Of a stretch of 22,386 nucleotides of DNA, positions 15,912 through 22,386 are shown one piece after another. The first letter of the stretch is position 1. Every line of letters starts with the position of its first letter. The stretch comes from Thermocaproicibacter sp036260805 (GTDB taxonomy: Bacteria; Bacillota; Clostridia; Oscillospirales; Acutalibacteraceae). The notes under the pieces were generated by a model. The model saw only the letters and a program-made list of their open reading frames with translations, ran no database searches and was not told the origin of the DNA. The stretch is from the NCBI GenBank assembly GCA_036260805.1, contig DATALZ010000046.1, positions 1 through 22,386 on the forward strand. The letters are read 5' to 3'. The position numbers and the translations under genes are program-made.

Positions 15912-16568
15912 ATGAATGTAGATGAGAAAGAAGTCCTTCGGTACCTTGGCTGCAGCAGCCGGACGGCGGATGATCTGCTTCGCAGAAATGTTGCCGGCTG
16001 CATTGAGACGCTCCTTAAAATCTGTACGCCTCGGAGCATTTACAAAGTCTTCCCGGTTACGTTTCTTCCGGATGCTGTTCAGATTGGAAATCTGAATGTT
16101 GCGGGTTCGGATTTGCGGGGCCACATCCGGGGGTGCAAAAAAGCCGTCATTTTCGCAGCTACTTTGGGTATTCAGGCGGATTTGCTCATTGAACGGACGA
16201 GTAAAACCGATATGAGCCGAGCTGCAATTCTTCAGGCGGCGGCAGCCGCTATGACGGAAAGCTATTGCGACGAGCAGGAAGCATTTATTTCAGCCAAAGC
16301 AGAACAGGAAGGCCTGTTTTTACGGCCGAGATACAGCCCGGGTTACGGTGATTTTGCAATCACCCATCAGCGGGATATTCTTACTCTGCTGGACTGCCCG
16401 AAGCGCATTGGTCTCACAATGACGGAGAGCTGTATGCTTGTCCCTACAAAGTCGGTAACGGCGGTAATCGGATTAACGACGGAAAAATCCGGCTGCACCA
16501 TCTCAAAATGTATGGGATGCAATTCCAAAAATTGTCCTTTCCGTAAAGAAGCCAAAGCGGAAAATTAG
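15912..16568 (+). CDS. Free-standing methionine synthase reactivation domain
   Basis: This 218-residue protein corresponds to the C-terminal Met_synt_B12 domain of E. coli MetH, which uses S-adenosylmethionine and an electron donor to return oxidised cob(II)alamin to the methylated form. The RPRYSPGYGD segment (138-147) carries the R-x2-PGY binding motif for S-adenosylmethionine. The tail adds four cysteines, C195-x4-C200-x2-C203-x4-C208, absent from the E. coli domain, which could hold metal or an iron-sulfur cluster or serve as a redox site. It starts one base after the metF stop, so the two are translationally coupled, and it precedes metH, which lacks this domain. Confidence 0.92.
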   Translation: MNVDEKEVLRYLGCSSRTADDLLRRNVAGCIETLLKICTPRSIYKVFPVTFLPDAVQIGNLNVAGSDLRGHIRGCKKAVIFAATLGIQADLLIERTSKTDMSRAAILQAAAAAMTESYCDEQEAFISAKAEQEGLFLRPRYSPGYGDFAITHQRDILTLLDCPKRIGLTMTESCMLVPTKSVTAVIGLTTEKSGCTISKCMGCNSKNCPFRKEAKAEN

Positions 16569-16602
16569 GCTGCGTAAACTTTGCATCAGGGAGAGAATTG
16601 TG

Positions 16603-18984
16603 ATGAAGATAAATTTGGAGAATGAATTAGGGAAGAGAATTGTGTTCTTTGACGGCGGTATGGGTACCATGCTTCAGGCAAGCGGCCTTGGAGCGGGGGA
16701 ACTGCCGGAAATATGGAATCTGACCCATCCGAAAACAATTTCGGACATTCATAAGGCGTACCTTGCAGCAGGAGCGGATATCATTAAGACGAATACATTC
16801 GGCGCGAACAGCGTAAAGCTGAAACAAAGCGGCTACAATGTCAATGAAATCGTTTCTACTGGTGTATGGCTCGCAAAAGATGCTGCTTCCGAATACGGTG
16901 CGCTTGTCGCAATGGATATCGGACCAACGGGCAAACTGATGAAACCCCTTGGAGACCTCGGGTTTGAACAAGCTGTTTCGCTGTTTGCTGAAGCGGCAAA
17001 GGCAGGAGAGCGAGCAGGCGCCGACCTGATTCTGATTGAGACTATGAGCGACTCTTATGAATGCAAAGCAGCAGTCCTTGCTGCGAAAGAGAATACTTCA
17101 CTTCCTGTTTTTGCAACCGTTATTCTGGACGAGCAGGGAAAACTGCTTACCGGCGGAGACATTCCTTCCATAGTTGCAACGCTCGAGGGCCTTGGCGTGG
17201 ATGCGCTCGGCCTCAACTGTGGTTTTGGCCCAGACCAGATGAAACGCTTTCTCCCGCAGCTTGCGGAGTGCTGTTCCGTGCCGATCATCATAAACCCGAA
17301 CGCCGGCCTGCCGAGGGAAATCGACGGCAATAATGTCTATGATGTGAAAGAAGACGAGTTTGCTGCGGATATGAAAGACATCGCGGAAGGCGGCGCATGG
17401 ATCATCGGCGGCTGCTGCGGAACAACGCCGGACTATATCCGTGCGGTAAAAAATCTGTGCAAAGACATTTCGCCAAAGCCAATTCAAAAGAAAGACCTGA
17501 CGGTCGTTTCGTCAGGTGCCAAAGCGGTTGTGTTCGGGGAAAAGCCGGTTCTGATCGGTGAGCGCATCAATCCAACTGGAAAATCCCGACTGAAACAGGC
17601 TCTGCGAGAAAATGACATGGATTACCTTATGCGTGAAGGGATTACCCAGCAGCAGAACGGCGCGCAGATTTTGGACGTGAATGTTGGCCTGCCAGAATTG
17701 GATGAAACCGCTGTTCTCAGCGCAGCCGTTCAAGAAATCCAAAGCGTTGTCGACCTTCCTCTGCAAATTGACACTTCCAGTCCGCAGGCAATGGAAGTGG
17801 CTATGCGCCTTTACAACGGAAAACCGCTTGTCAATTCTGTGAACGGCAAAGAAGAATCTATGCAGGCAGTCTTTCCGTTGGTCAAAAAATACGGCGGGGC
17901 CGTCATCGCCCTGACTCTGGATGAAAACGGGATTCCGGATACCGCCGAAGGCCGGTACGCTATTGCTGAGAAAATTGTGAAAACAGCGGGGGAATACGGA
18001 ATTGACAAAAAGAATATCATTGTCGATACCCTGGCAATGACCATCAGCGCCGGGCAGGAGAATGCTGCGATTACTCTTGGAGCGCTTCGCTTAGTGCATG
18101 AAAGGCTGGGTGTTCATACGTCCCTTGGCGTTTCCAATATTTCGTTTGGGCTACCAAAAAGAGAGCATATTAACGCTTCCTTTTTCACAATGGCGATGCA
18201 GAACGGTCTGAGCGCAGCGATTGTTAACCCGAACTCTGCGGCGATGATGGATGCCTATTTTGCTTATTGTGCCTTAAGCGGCACTGACGACCGATGTATT
18301 GAATATATTTCACGCTTTTCTATACAAAACGAAGAAAAGAAACCGGTTTCCGGAAACGGAATTTCACTGCACAATGCTATTTTAAAAGGCCTGAAAGAAA
18401 GCGCTCAGTTGTCAGCAAAAACTCTTCTTGAAACGCAGGATCCGCTGGACATTATCAATTCCGAGATGATTCCGGCTCTGGACGAAGCAGGAAAAGGCTT
18501 TGAACAGGGTACTCTGTTTCTTCCACAGCTTTTAATGAGCGCGGAAGCGGCAAAAGCCGCTTTTGAAGTTCTTCGTATGAAGATGAGCGAAAAAGGGGAG
18601 CCGATAAAGAACGGGAAAATCATTCTGGCAACTGTAAAGGGAGATATTCACGATATCGGCAAAAATATCGTAAAGGTGCTGCTGGAAAACTACAGCTTTG
18701 ATGTGATTGATCTTGGGCGTGACGTTCCCCCGGAAAAAATAGTCGAAACAGCGGTCAGCAAAAAAGTCCGGCTGGTTGGCCTCAGCGCCCTCATGACCAC
18801 GACGGTTGTCAACATGGAAGAAACCATCCAGCAGCTTCATGAAACCTTACCGGAATGTAAAGTTATGGTCGGGGGCGCCGTGCTTACGCCGGAGTATGCT
18901 GAAAAAATTCATGCCGATTTTTATTCCAAAGATGCAATGGGCTCGGTTCGCTACGCGCAGAAACTGTTTAGTAAGGAAGTTTAA
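16603..18984 (+). CDS. metH: Cobalamin-dependent methionine synthase lacking reactivation domain
   Basis: MetH transfers the methyl group of methyl-tetrahydrofolate through cobalamin to homocysteine. Domains in order are homocysteine/zinc (about 1-290; ligands C206, C271 and C272 in GGCCGTTP), pterin-binding (about 310-590; VLIGERINPTGK), cobalamin cap (about 595-670) and Rossmann cobalamin domain (about 672-793; DIHDIG, with His683 as the lower cobalt ligand). The protein stops there, about 400 residues shorter than E. coli MetH, and the missing reactivation domain is the preceding gene. AGGGAG at 16588-16593 fits ATG 16603; GTG 16600 would add one residue. It is the last gene of the T-box-controlled operon. 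Confidence 0.95.
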   Translation: MKINLENELGKRIVFFDGGMGTMLQASGLGAGELPEIWNLTHPKTISDIHKAYLAAGADIIKTNTFGANSVKLKQSGYNVNEIVSTGVWLAKDAASEYGALVAMDIGPTGKLMKPLGDLGFEQAVSLFAEAAKAGERAGADLILIETMSDSYECKAAVLAAKENTSLPVFATVILDEQGKLLTGGDIPSIVATLEGLGVDALGLNCGFGPDQMKRFLPQLAECCSVPIIINPNAGLPREIDGNNVYDVKEDEFAADMKDIAEGGAWIIGGCCGTTPDYIRAVKNLCKDISPKPIQKKDLTVVSSGAKAVVFGEKPVLIGERINPTGKSRLKQALRENDMDYLMREGITQQQNGAQILDVNVGLPELDETAVLSAAVQEIQSVVDLPLQIDTSSPQAMEVAMRLYNGKPLVNSVNGKEESMQAVFPLVKKYGGAVIALTLDENGIPDTAEGRYAIAEKIVKTAGEYGIDKKNIIVDTLAMTISAGQENAAITLGALRLVHERLGVHTSLGVSNISFGLPKREHINASFFTMAMQNGLSAAIVNPNSAAMMDAYFAYCALSGTDDRCIEYISRFSIQNEEKKPVSGNGISLHNAILKGLKESAQLSAKTLLETQDPLDIINSEMIPALDEAGKGFEQGTLFLPQLLMSAEAAKAAFEVLRMKMSEKGEPIKNGKIILATVKGDIHDIGKNIVKVLLENYSFDVIDLGRDVPPEKIVETAVSKKVRLVGLSALMTTTVVNMEETIQQLHETLPECKVMVGGAVLTPEYAEKIHADFYSKDAMGSVRYAQKLFSKEV

Positions 18985-18996
18985 TTTGTATTTAAT

Positions 18997-19041
18997 AGCA
19001 GTTGTAGAATGAGAAAATATTTTACAGCTGCTTTTCAGGTT
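18997..19041 (+). terminator. Terminator of the methionine operon
   Basis: AGCAGTTGTA and TACAGCTGCT form a 10-bp stem with one wobble pair, which four more inner pairs extend. A T-rich stretch follows. It lies between metH and the converging J-like gene. Confidence 0.7.
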
Positions 19042-19061
19042 TTTCACATTCCGTTTTATTG

Positions 19062-21719
19062 TTATGTCTTTTGCTGCTTACCGTTTCCTGCCGCCGGTTT
19101 AGAAACAGTTTGATTTAACATGTATTTCATAAAACTGGTGTACTCATTTTCGAAATACTGTTTTCCAAACTTTGTATAATCACTTGCAAATTTATCATAT
19201 TGGTTTTCGTTGACCCCTGCATCCTCACAATAAGTTTGCATTTCCGAATAAGATTTTCCAGCGAGAATGCCCTGACCGATTTTCTGAAGATCCGCTGCCA
19301 GACTGGCATTTTCAGCGGTTGCCTGTTCACCGTCATCTTCGGATGAGGAGTCCAGACCAGACAGAGTGCTATATGTAGCGATGTATCTGTTCCCAGTGCT
19401 GGCTTTCCATCCTATTAAAATAAAGCCTGCTATGAAAACAGTAACAAACAAACCAATCAGAATATTTTTATTTTTGCCGCCGGAAAGCTTTAATTTCTTT
19501 TCGGCTTTTTTTGCGTTCATCAGATAATTGAATTTTTCCATAAATCCGGAACCCTGCCACATTTGAGACCATTCCAATAATGCGGGAATAAATGTGTGTT
19601 TCCAGATACCGCTTTTAATGTCGGTGCGATCGATCAAATAGCTAAGAAAAGCATTCGTAAACAAAGGACTTTTTCGGAAAGCGAGAAAATCTTTTGAATG
19701 AAAAATTTCATCCCATGCGTTTTTGCTGTTTCGCTTTTTAGGGTCAGCGTAGATCGTGTCGGCAAAATGAATGAAATTCTGGATTTTGTTTTCCTCGGCA
19801 CTGATTTCCTGTCTTGCTGCAAAATCATGATTTGATTTGATTCTAGGCTGATGAAACGGCTTCTTTAGCTGTATCTGCATGCTTTTGATATAACCTGCGA
19901 CCAGATCTTTATTCAGCATCTGTTGTTTTGGAGTTAAGCGGTTTATCGATTCCGTGTTGACAGATGGAGTACTGGATTTTTCATCGTGGCTGATATCCTG
20001 ATTTGGTTCGGGAAATTCATCACTATAAAAATCCTCAGGATTAATTCTTTCATGTTCTGACAGCAGCGGATACGGATAGGACTGTTCCGGAACGTCGTAA
20101 GAATTAGGTCTTTCGTATTCATATCTGACGTAAGGTGCGTAATTTTGACGAACCGGAAGGTTGTTTACAGCGCTGCTGGTTTGTCTCATCCTATGATGGC
20201 TGAGCCGTGCAGGTGGAATTGGTTCTTGAGGGGGCTTTGCGGCGGATTCATTTTCTTTCGGTGGAATTTCCGAAGAGCCCAATGCATGGCGCGCCTGCTG
20301 AACGGATTTCTGCTGTTCCGCAACAAGCGTTTCTTCTACTTGAGGAACTTCGGGAGTGTTCAGCACATAGTAAGCCTGCGCAACGGATTTCTGCGGTTCC
20401 GCAGTAGGATTTTCTTCCGCTTGAGGAATTTCCGGAGTGTTCGACGTATCGCGCGCCTGCGGAATGGGCTTCTTCGGTTCCACAACAGGCATTTCTTCTA
20501 CTTGAGAAACTCCGGGAGTATTCAGCACATGGTGAGCCTGCGCAATGGATTCCTGTTGTTCCGCAGCCGGCTTTTCTTCCTCTTGAGGAATTTCCGGAGT
20601 ATTCGACGCATGGCGTGCCTGTGGAACGGACTCCTGCGGGTACGCAACAGGCTTTCCTTCTACTTGAGGAACTTCGAGCGTATTCAGCACATGATGAGCC
20701 TGTGGAACTGATTTCTGCGGTTGCGCAGCAGGCTTTTCTTCCATTTGAGGTGCTTCGGGAGTATTCAACACATGGTGAGCCTGTGTAACGGATTCCTGTG
20801 GTTCCGCGGCAGGCTTTTCTTCTACTTGAGGAACTTCCGGAGTATTCAGCACATGGTGAGCCAGCGGAACGGATTCCTGTGGTTCCGCAGCAGGCTTTTC
20901 TTCTACTTGAGGAGCTTCGGAAGTATTCAACACATGGTGAGCCTGTGAAATGTCCTTCTGCGATTCCGCAGTAGGCCTTTCATTCACCTGGGGAACTTCC
21001 GGAGTGTTCAGCACATGATGAGCCTGTGGAACGGATTCCTGTTGGTCAAGACAAGGATGCCCGTCCTTTGGAGCTGAACCTTGCAGAACAGATGAAATCA
21101 GAGTTGGTAAATCACTTTTTTGCGAATCATCCGAAATGCTGATTCCTTGTAGAGTTGCAGAGAGTTGCTCCAGCTTTTTCAGAGAAGGAATATCATCCAC
21201 TGAAGAATCAACATGAATATTTTCTGGACAAGGAGCATTATGCTCGGAAACGTTAAGAATGTTCTCCGGAGCCAACTCTGGGCGACTCGTGGTCTGTTTG
21301 GTGGAAACATGATTTTTATTTTCTTTCGGAGCGGAATGTGCCGATTCGTTATGAATATGCAAAAGATGATACAGGTCTGCCTTTAGCTGCTCAGGATCGT
21401 TTTGCTCAGTAACATTCGTATTATGTACAAGCCGATATAATTCCATTTTTAATTTTTCAGGGTTTTCTTTATTTGGAACAAATGATTTTTCCGATTGTTG
21501 TTGAACTGATGGTTCATTTTTATTTGAACTTGTTAGCTCTTCTTTGTGGTCTTGGATGTAAATCAGGGCTTCCTGATATGCTGTGTTAACAGCTTGGTAT
21601 CCTTCAGAATCTTCTTCTGCACGATGCAGAGCTGCAGCTTTTTCGTAAGCCTCTTTGATTGCAAGATCATCATTTGTCGGTGAAATTCCGAGAATTTCCC
21701 AGCAGTTCAAATCAATCAT
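19062..21719 (-). CDS. Repeat-rich membrane protein with degenerate J domain
   Basis: This 885-residue protein begins with a J-domain-like stretch (about 4-55; NCWEILGI, IKEAYEKAAALH, EGYQAVNTAYQEAL). The HPD tripeptide needed to stimulate DnaK is replaced by HRA, so it probably does not act as a classical co-chaperone. Residues 60-227 are polar. Residues 228-498 are ten tandem 27-residue repeats rich in Pro, Glu, Gln, Ala and His. A helical region (about 590-745, with FADTIYADPKKRN and WDEIFHSKDF) resembles a membrane-linked J-domain family in Clostridia; this is from memory. One membrane helix lies at about 751-771 and a 110-residue tail follows, so the J and repeat parts are most likely cytoplasmic. 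The ribosome binding site is weak. Function is unknown. Confidence 0.85.
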   Translation of the reverse strand: MIDLNCWEILGISPTNDDLAIKEAYEKAAALHRAEEDSEGYQAVNTAYQEALIYIQDHKEELTSSNKNEPSVQQQSEKSFVPNKENPEKLKMELYRLVHNTNVTEQNDPEQLKADLYHLLHIHNESAHSAPKENKNHVSTKQTTSRPELAPENILNVSEHNAPCPENIHVDSSVDDIPSLKKLEQLSATLQGISISDDSQKSDLPTLISSVLQGSAPKDGHPCLDQQESVPQAHHVLNTPEVPQVNERPTAESQKDISQAHHVLNTSEAPQVEEKPAAEPQESVPLAHHVLNTPEVPQVEEKPAAEPQESVTQAHHVLNTPEAPQMEEKPAAQPQKSVPQAHHVLNTLEVPQVEGKPVAYPQESVPQARHASNTPEIPQEEEKPAAEQQESIAQAHHVLNTPGVSQVEEMPVVEPKKPIPQARDTSNTPEIPQAEENPTAEPQKSVAQAYYVLNTPEVPQVEETLVAEQQKSVQQARHALGSSEIPPKENESAAKPPQEPIPPARLSHHRMRQTSSAVNNLPVRQNYAPYVRYEYERPNSYDVPEQSYPYPLLSEHERINPEDFYSDEFPEPNQDISHDEKSSTPSVNTESINRLTPKQQMLNKDLVAGYIKSMQIQLKKPFHQPRIKSNHDFAARQEISAEENKIQNFIHFADTIYADPKKRNSKNAWDEIFHSKDFLAFRKSPLFTNAFLSYLIDRTDIKSGIWKHTFIPALLEWSQMWQGSGFMEKFNYLMNAKKAEKKLKLSGGKNKNILIGLFVTVFIAGFILIGWKASTGNRYIATYSTLSGLDSSSEDDGEQATAENASLAADLQKIGQGILAGKSYSEMQTYCEDAGVNENQYDKFASDYTKFGKQYFENEYTSFMKYMLNQTVSKPAAGNGKQQKT
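20226..21038 (-). repeat. Ten tandem 81-bp repeats inside the J-like gene
   Basis: The coding repeats have an exact 27-residue period (units start at residues 228, 255, 282 and so on to 471; only the last unit is 28). Two forms occur: type A around QAHHVLNTPEVPQVEEKP and type B around QARHASNTPEIPQ. Units 1-5 are type A, then B, A, B, A, B, which suggests a later 162-bp duplication unit in the C-terminal half. Units at the C-terminal end are most diverged. Frame is kept throughout. Confidence 0.95.
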
Positions 21720-21845
21720 CCCATTCAGTCCAGATTTTTAACTAGGCCTTATTTGACAAATAGAAAGATTTCGAGATAAGACTGTGCCGAGTTTTTTTGA
21801 CGCTGGCGGTGCACTTTTGTCAAAATAGACAAGTACCCCTTACAG

Positions 21846-21885
21846 CCGGATGCTCCACATTATTAAGCTGAGCTTTGCATCCCGG
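21846..21885. other. Structured element in the 344-bp divergent intergenic region
   Basis: CCGGATGC (21846-21853) pairs with GCATCCCGG (21877-21885) apart from a one-base bulge, and the loop contains AAGCTGAGCTT, which can form an inner hairpin. There is no T run on either side, so it does not look like a terminator. The rest of 21720-22063 holds several TTGACA/TTGTCA-like motifs (21752-21832), an AT-rich stretch and nothing coding that I can support. Confidence 0.4.
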
Positions 21886-21925
21886 TTCAAAATGCAATCT
21901 GTCGCATAATGTCATATCTGCATTT

Positions 21926-21954
21926 ATTATAATTCGCACAGATAAAATTATCAA
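21926..21954 (-). promoter_or_regulatory. Putative promoter of the J-like repeat gene
   Basis: On the - strand TTGATA and a perfect TATAAT are separated by 17 bases, giving a leader of about 200 bases before the gene start. The -10 sits in ATTATAAT, so it is nearly symmetric and a + strand -10 overlaps it, but no good -35 was found for that direction. Confidence 0.5.
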
Positions 21955-22063
21955 TATTTTTATTTTATATAATAAAAATAACAGGATCTCATCCTCTTCT
22001 GCTGCCAAACAATTATTTGCGAAAGAGGTTGAATTTCCTGCAAATATGAAAGGATGACTATAG

Positions 22064-22386
22064 ATGGACTTTGAATTCTGTAAAATGGAAATATACATCC
22101 CTGAAACTCATTTTGAAGTGCTTCAGAAAGCGCTTCAAAGCGTAGATGCAGGGCATATCGGCGAATATGACAGTTGCCTTTCCTATAGTGAAACAAACGG
22201 CTGCTGGAGGCCTCTTAAAGGGAGCCATCCTTTTAATGGTGAAGAAAATAAACTCTGTACTGCCAAGGAGTTAAAGGTGGAAGTAATCTGCAGAAAAGAA
22301 AAAGTTGACGAAACCGTCCGTGCCGTTAAAGCAGTCCATCCCTATGAGGTTCCCGTTATTAATGTAATCCCACTTTTTCGAACAGG
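22064..22386 (+). CDS. Free-standing PII/CutA-like domain of NIF3/YqfO type, 3' end cut
   Basis: From ATG 22064, with AAAGGATG at 22049-22056 as a good ribosome binding site, 107 codons are open to the window edge. The reading matches the PII-like domain inserted in YqfO/NIF3-family proteins: FCKMEIYIPETHFEVLQKAL at the start, HIGEYDSC near 33-40, GCWRPLKGSHPF in the middle and the AVHPYEVPVINVIPL motif at the end. Such domains form trimers related to CutA and PII, and free-standing copies of about 105-115 residues are common in Firmicutes with no defined role. The stop codon is outside the window; by family length it should be close. Confidence 0.85.
   Translation, partial: MDFEFCKMEIYIPETHFEVLQKALQSVDAGHIGEYDSCLSYSETNGCWRPLKGSHPFNGEENKLCTAKELKVEVICRKEKVDETVRAVKAVHPYEVPVINVIPLFRT

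Noticed and set aside
20145..20948. Long open frames on the + strand across the repeat block, with their own repeated protein pattern
   Set aside because: They are the reverse reading of an 81-bp coding repeat whose period is a multiple of three, so an open antisense frame in one unit is open in all. The - strand frame has the J-like domain, membrane helix and start, and runs well beyond the repeats.
20226..21038. CRISPR-like array
   Set aside because: Repeats are 81 bp, directly adjacent, diverged between units and translated in one frame. There are no unique spacers and no cas genes.
21880..21905. tRNA-like CCCGGTTCAAAA sequence
   Set aside because: The neighbouring bases do not form a T-arm, acceptor or anticodon arm, so it is a chance match.

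Overview
The window looks like chromosome from a strictly anaerobic, Gram-positive Clostridia-type bacterium, plausibly Oscillospiraceae/Ruminococcaceae. The evidence is moderate GC, strong AGGAGG-type ribosome binding sites, a methionine T-box leader, an Ech-type [NiFe] hydrogenase end and ECF-transporter genes. The lineage is an inference from gene content. No rRNA, tRNA, IS element, phage gene or CRISPR array was seen.

Layout. (1) 1-5128, + strand: the last codons of an Ech hydrogenase large subunit (echE), the ferredoxin-like subunit echF, and hypF-hypC-hypD-hypE, which build the Fe(CN)2CO part of the hydrogenase active site; a strong hairpin terminator closes the unit. (2) 5240-10489: an ABC-2 exporter operon (ATPase and two permeases, - strand) divergent from a membrane histidine kinase and a NarL-type response regulator (+ strand). 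The gene set matches the B. subtilis LnrJK/LnrLMN (YfiJK/YfiLMN) linearmycin-resistance system. The shared promoter region holds a perfect 14-bp palindrome that is a good operator candidate. (3) 10558-12517: a cysteine desulfurase overlapping a TtcA-like tRNA thiolation enzyme. (4) 12674-13561: a DUF2156 acyltransferase-like protein ending at a terminator shared with the converging pair. (5) 13612-14531, - strand: a DUF4430 protein and an ECF transporter S component. (6) 14660-18984: a promoter, a methionine-type T-box leader, then metF, a free-standing B12-dependent methionine synthase reactivation domain, and metH without that domain. (7) 19062-21719, - strand: an 885-residue membrane-anchored protein with a degenerate J domain and ten tandem 27-residue repeats. 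(8) 22064-end: a free-standing PII/CutA-like domain of the NIF3/YqfO type, cut by the window edge.

How the parts fit: echF and hypFCDE supply the structure and maturation of one H2-evolving or energy-converting hydrogenase. metF makes methyl-tetrahydrofolate, metH uses it with cobalamin to make methionine, the separate reactivation protein rescues oxidised cobalamin, and the T-box switches the set on when tRNA-Met is uncharged. The neighbouring ECF S component and DUF4430 protein, transcribed back-to-back from this operon, are candidates for corrinoid uptake, but this is inferred from context only. The most unusual object is the repeat-rich J-like membrane protein at 19062-21719.
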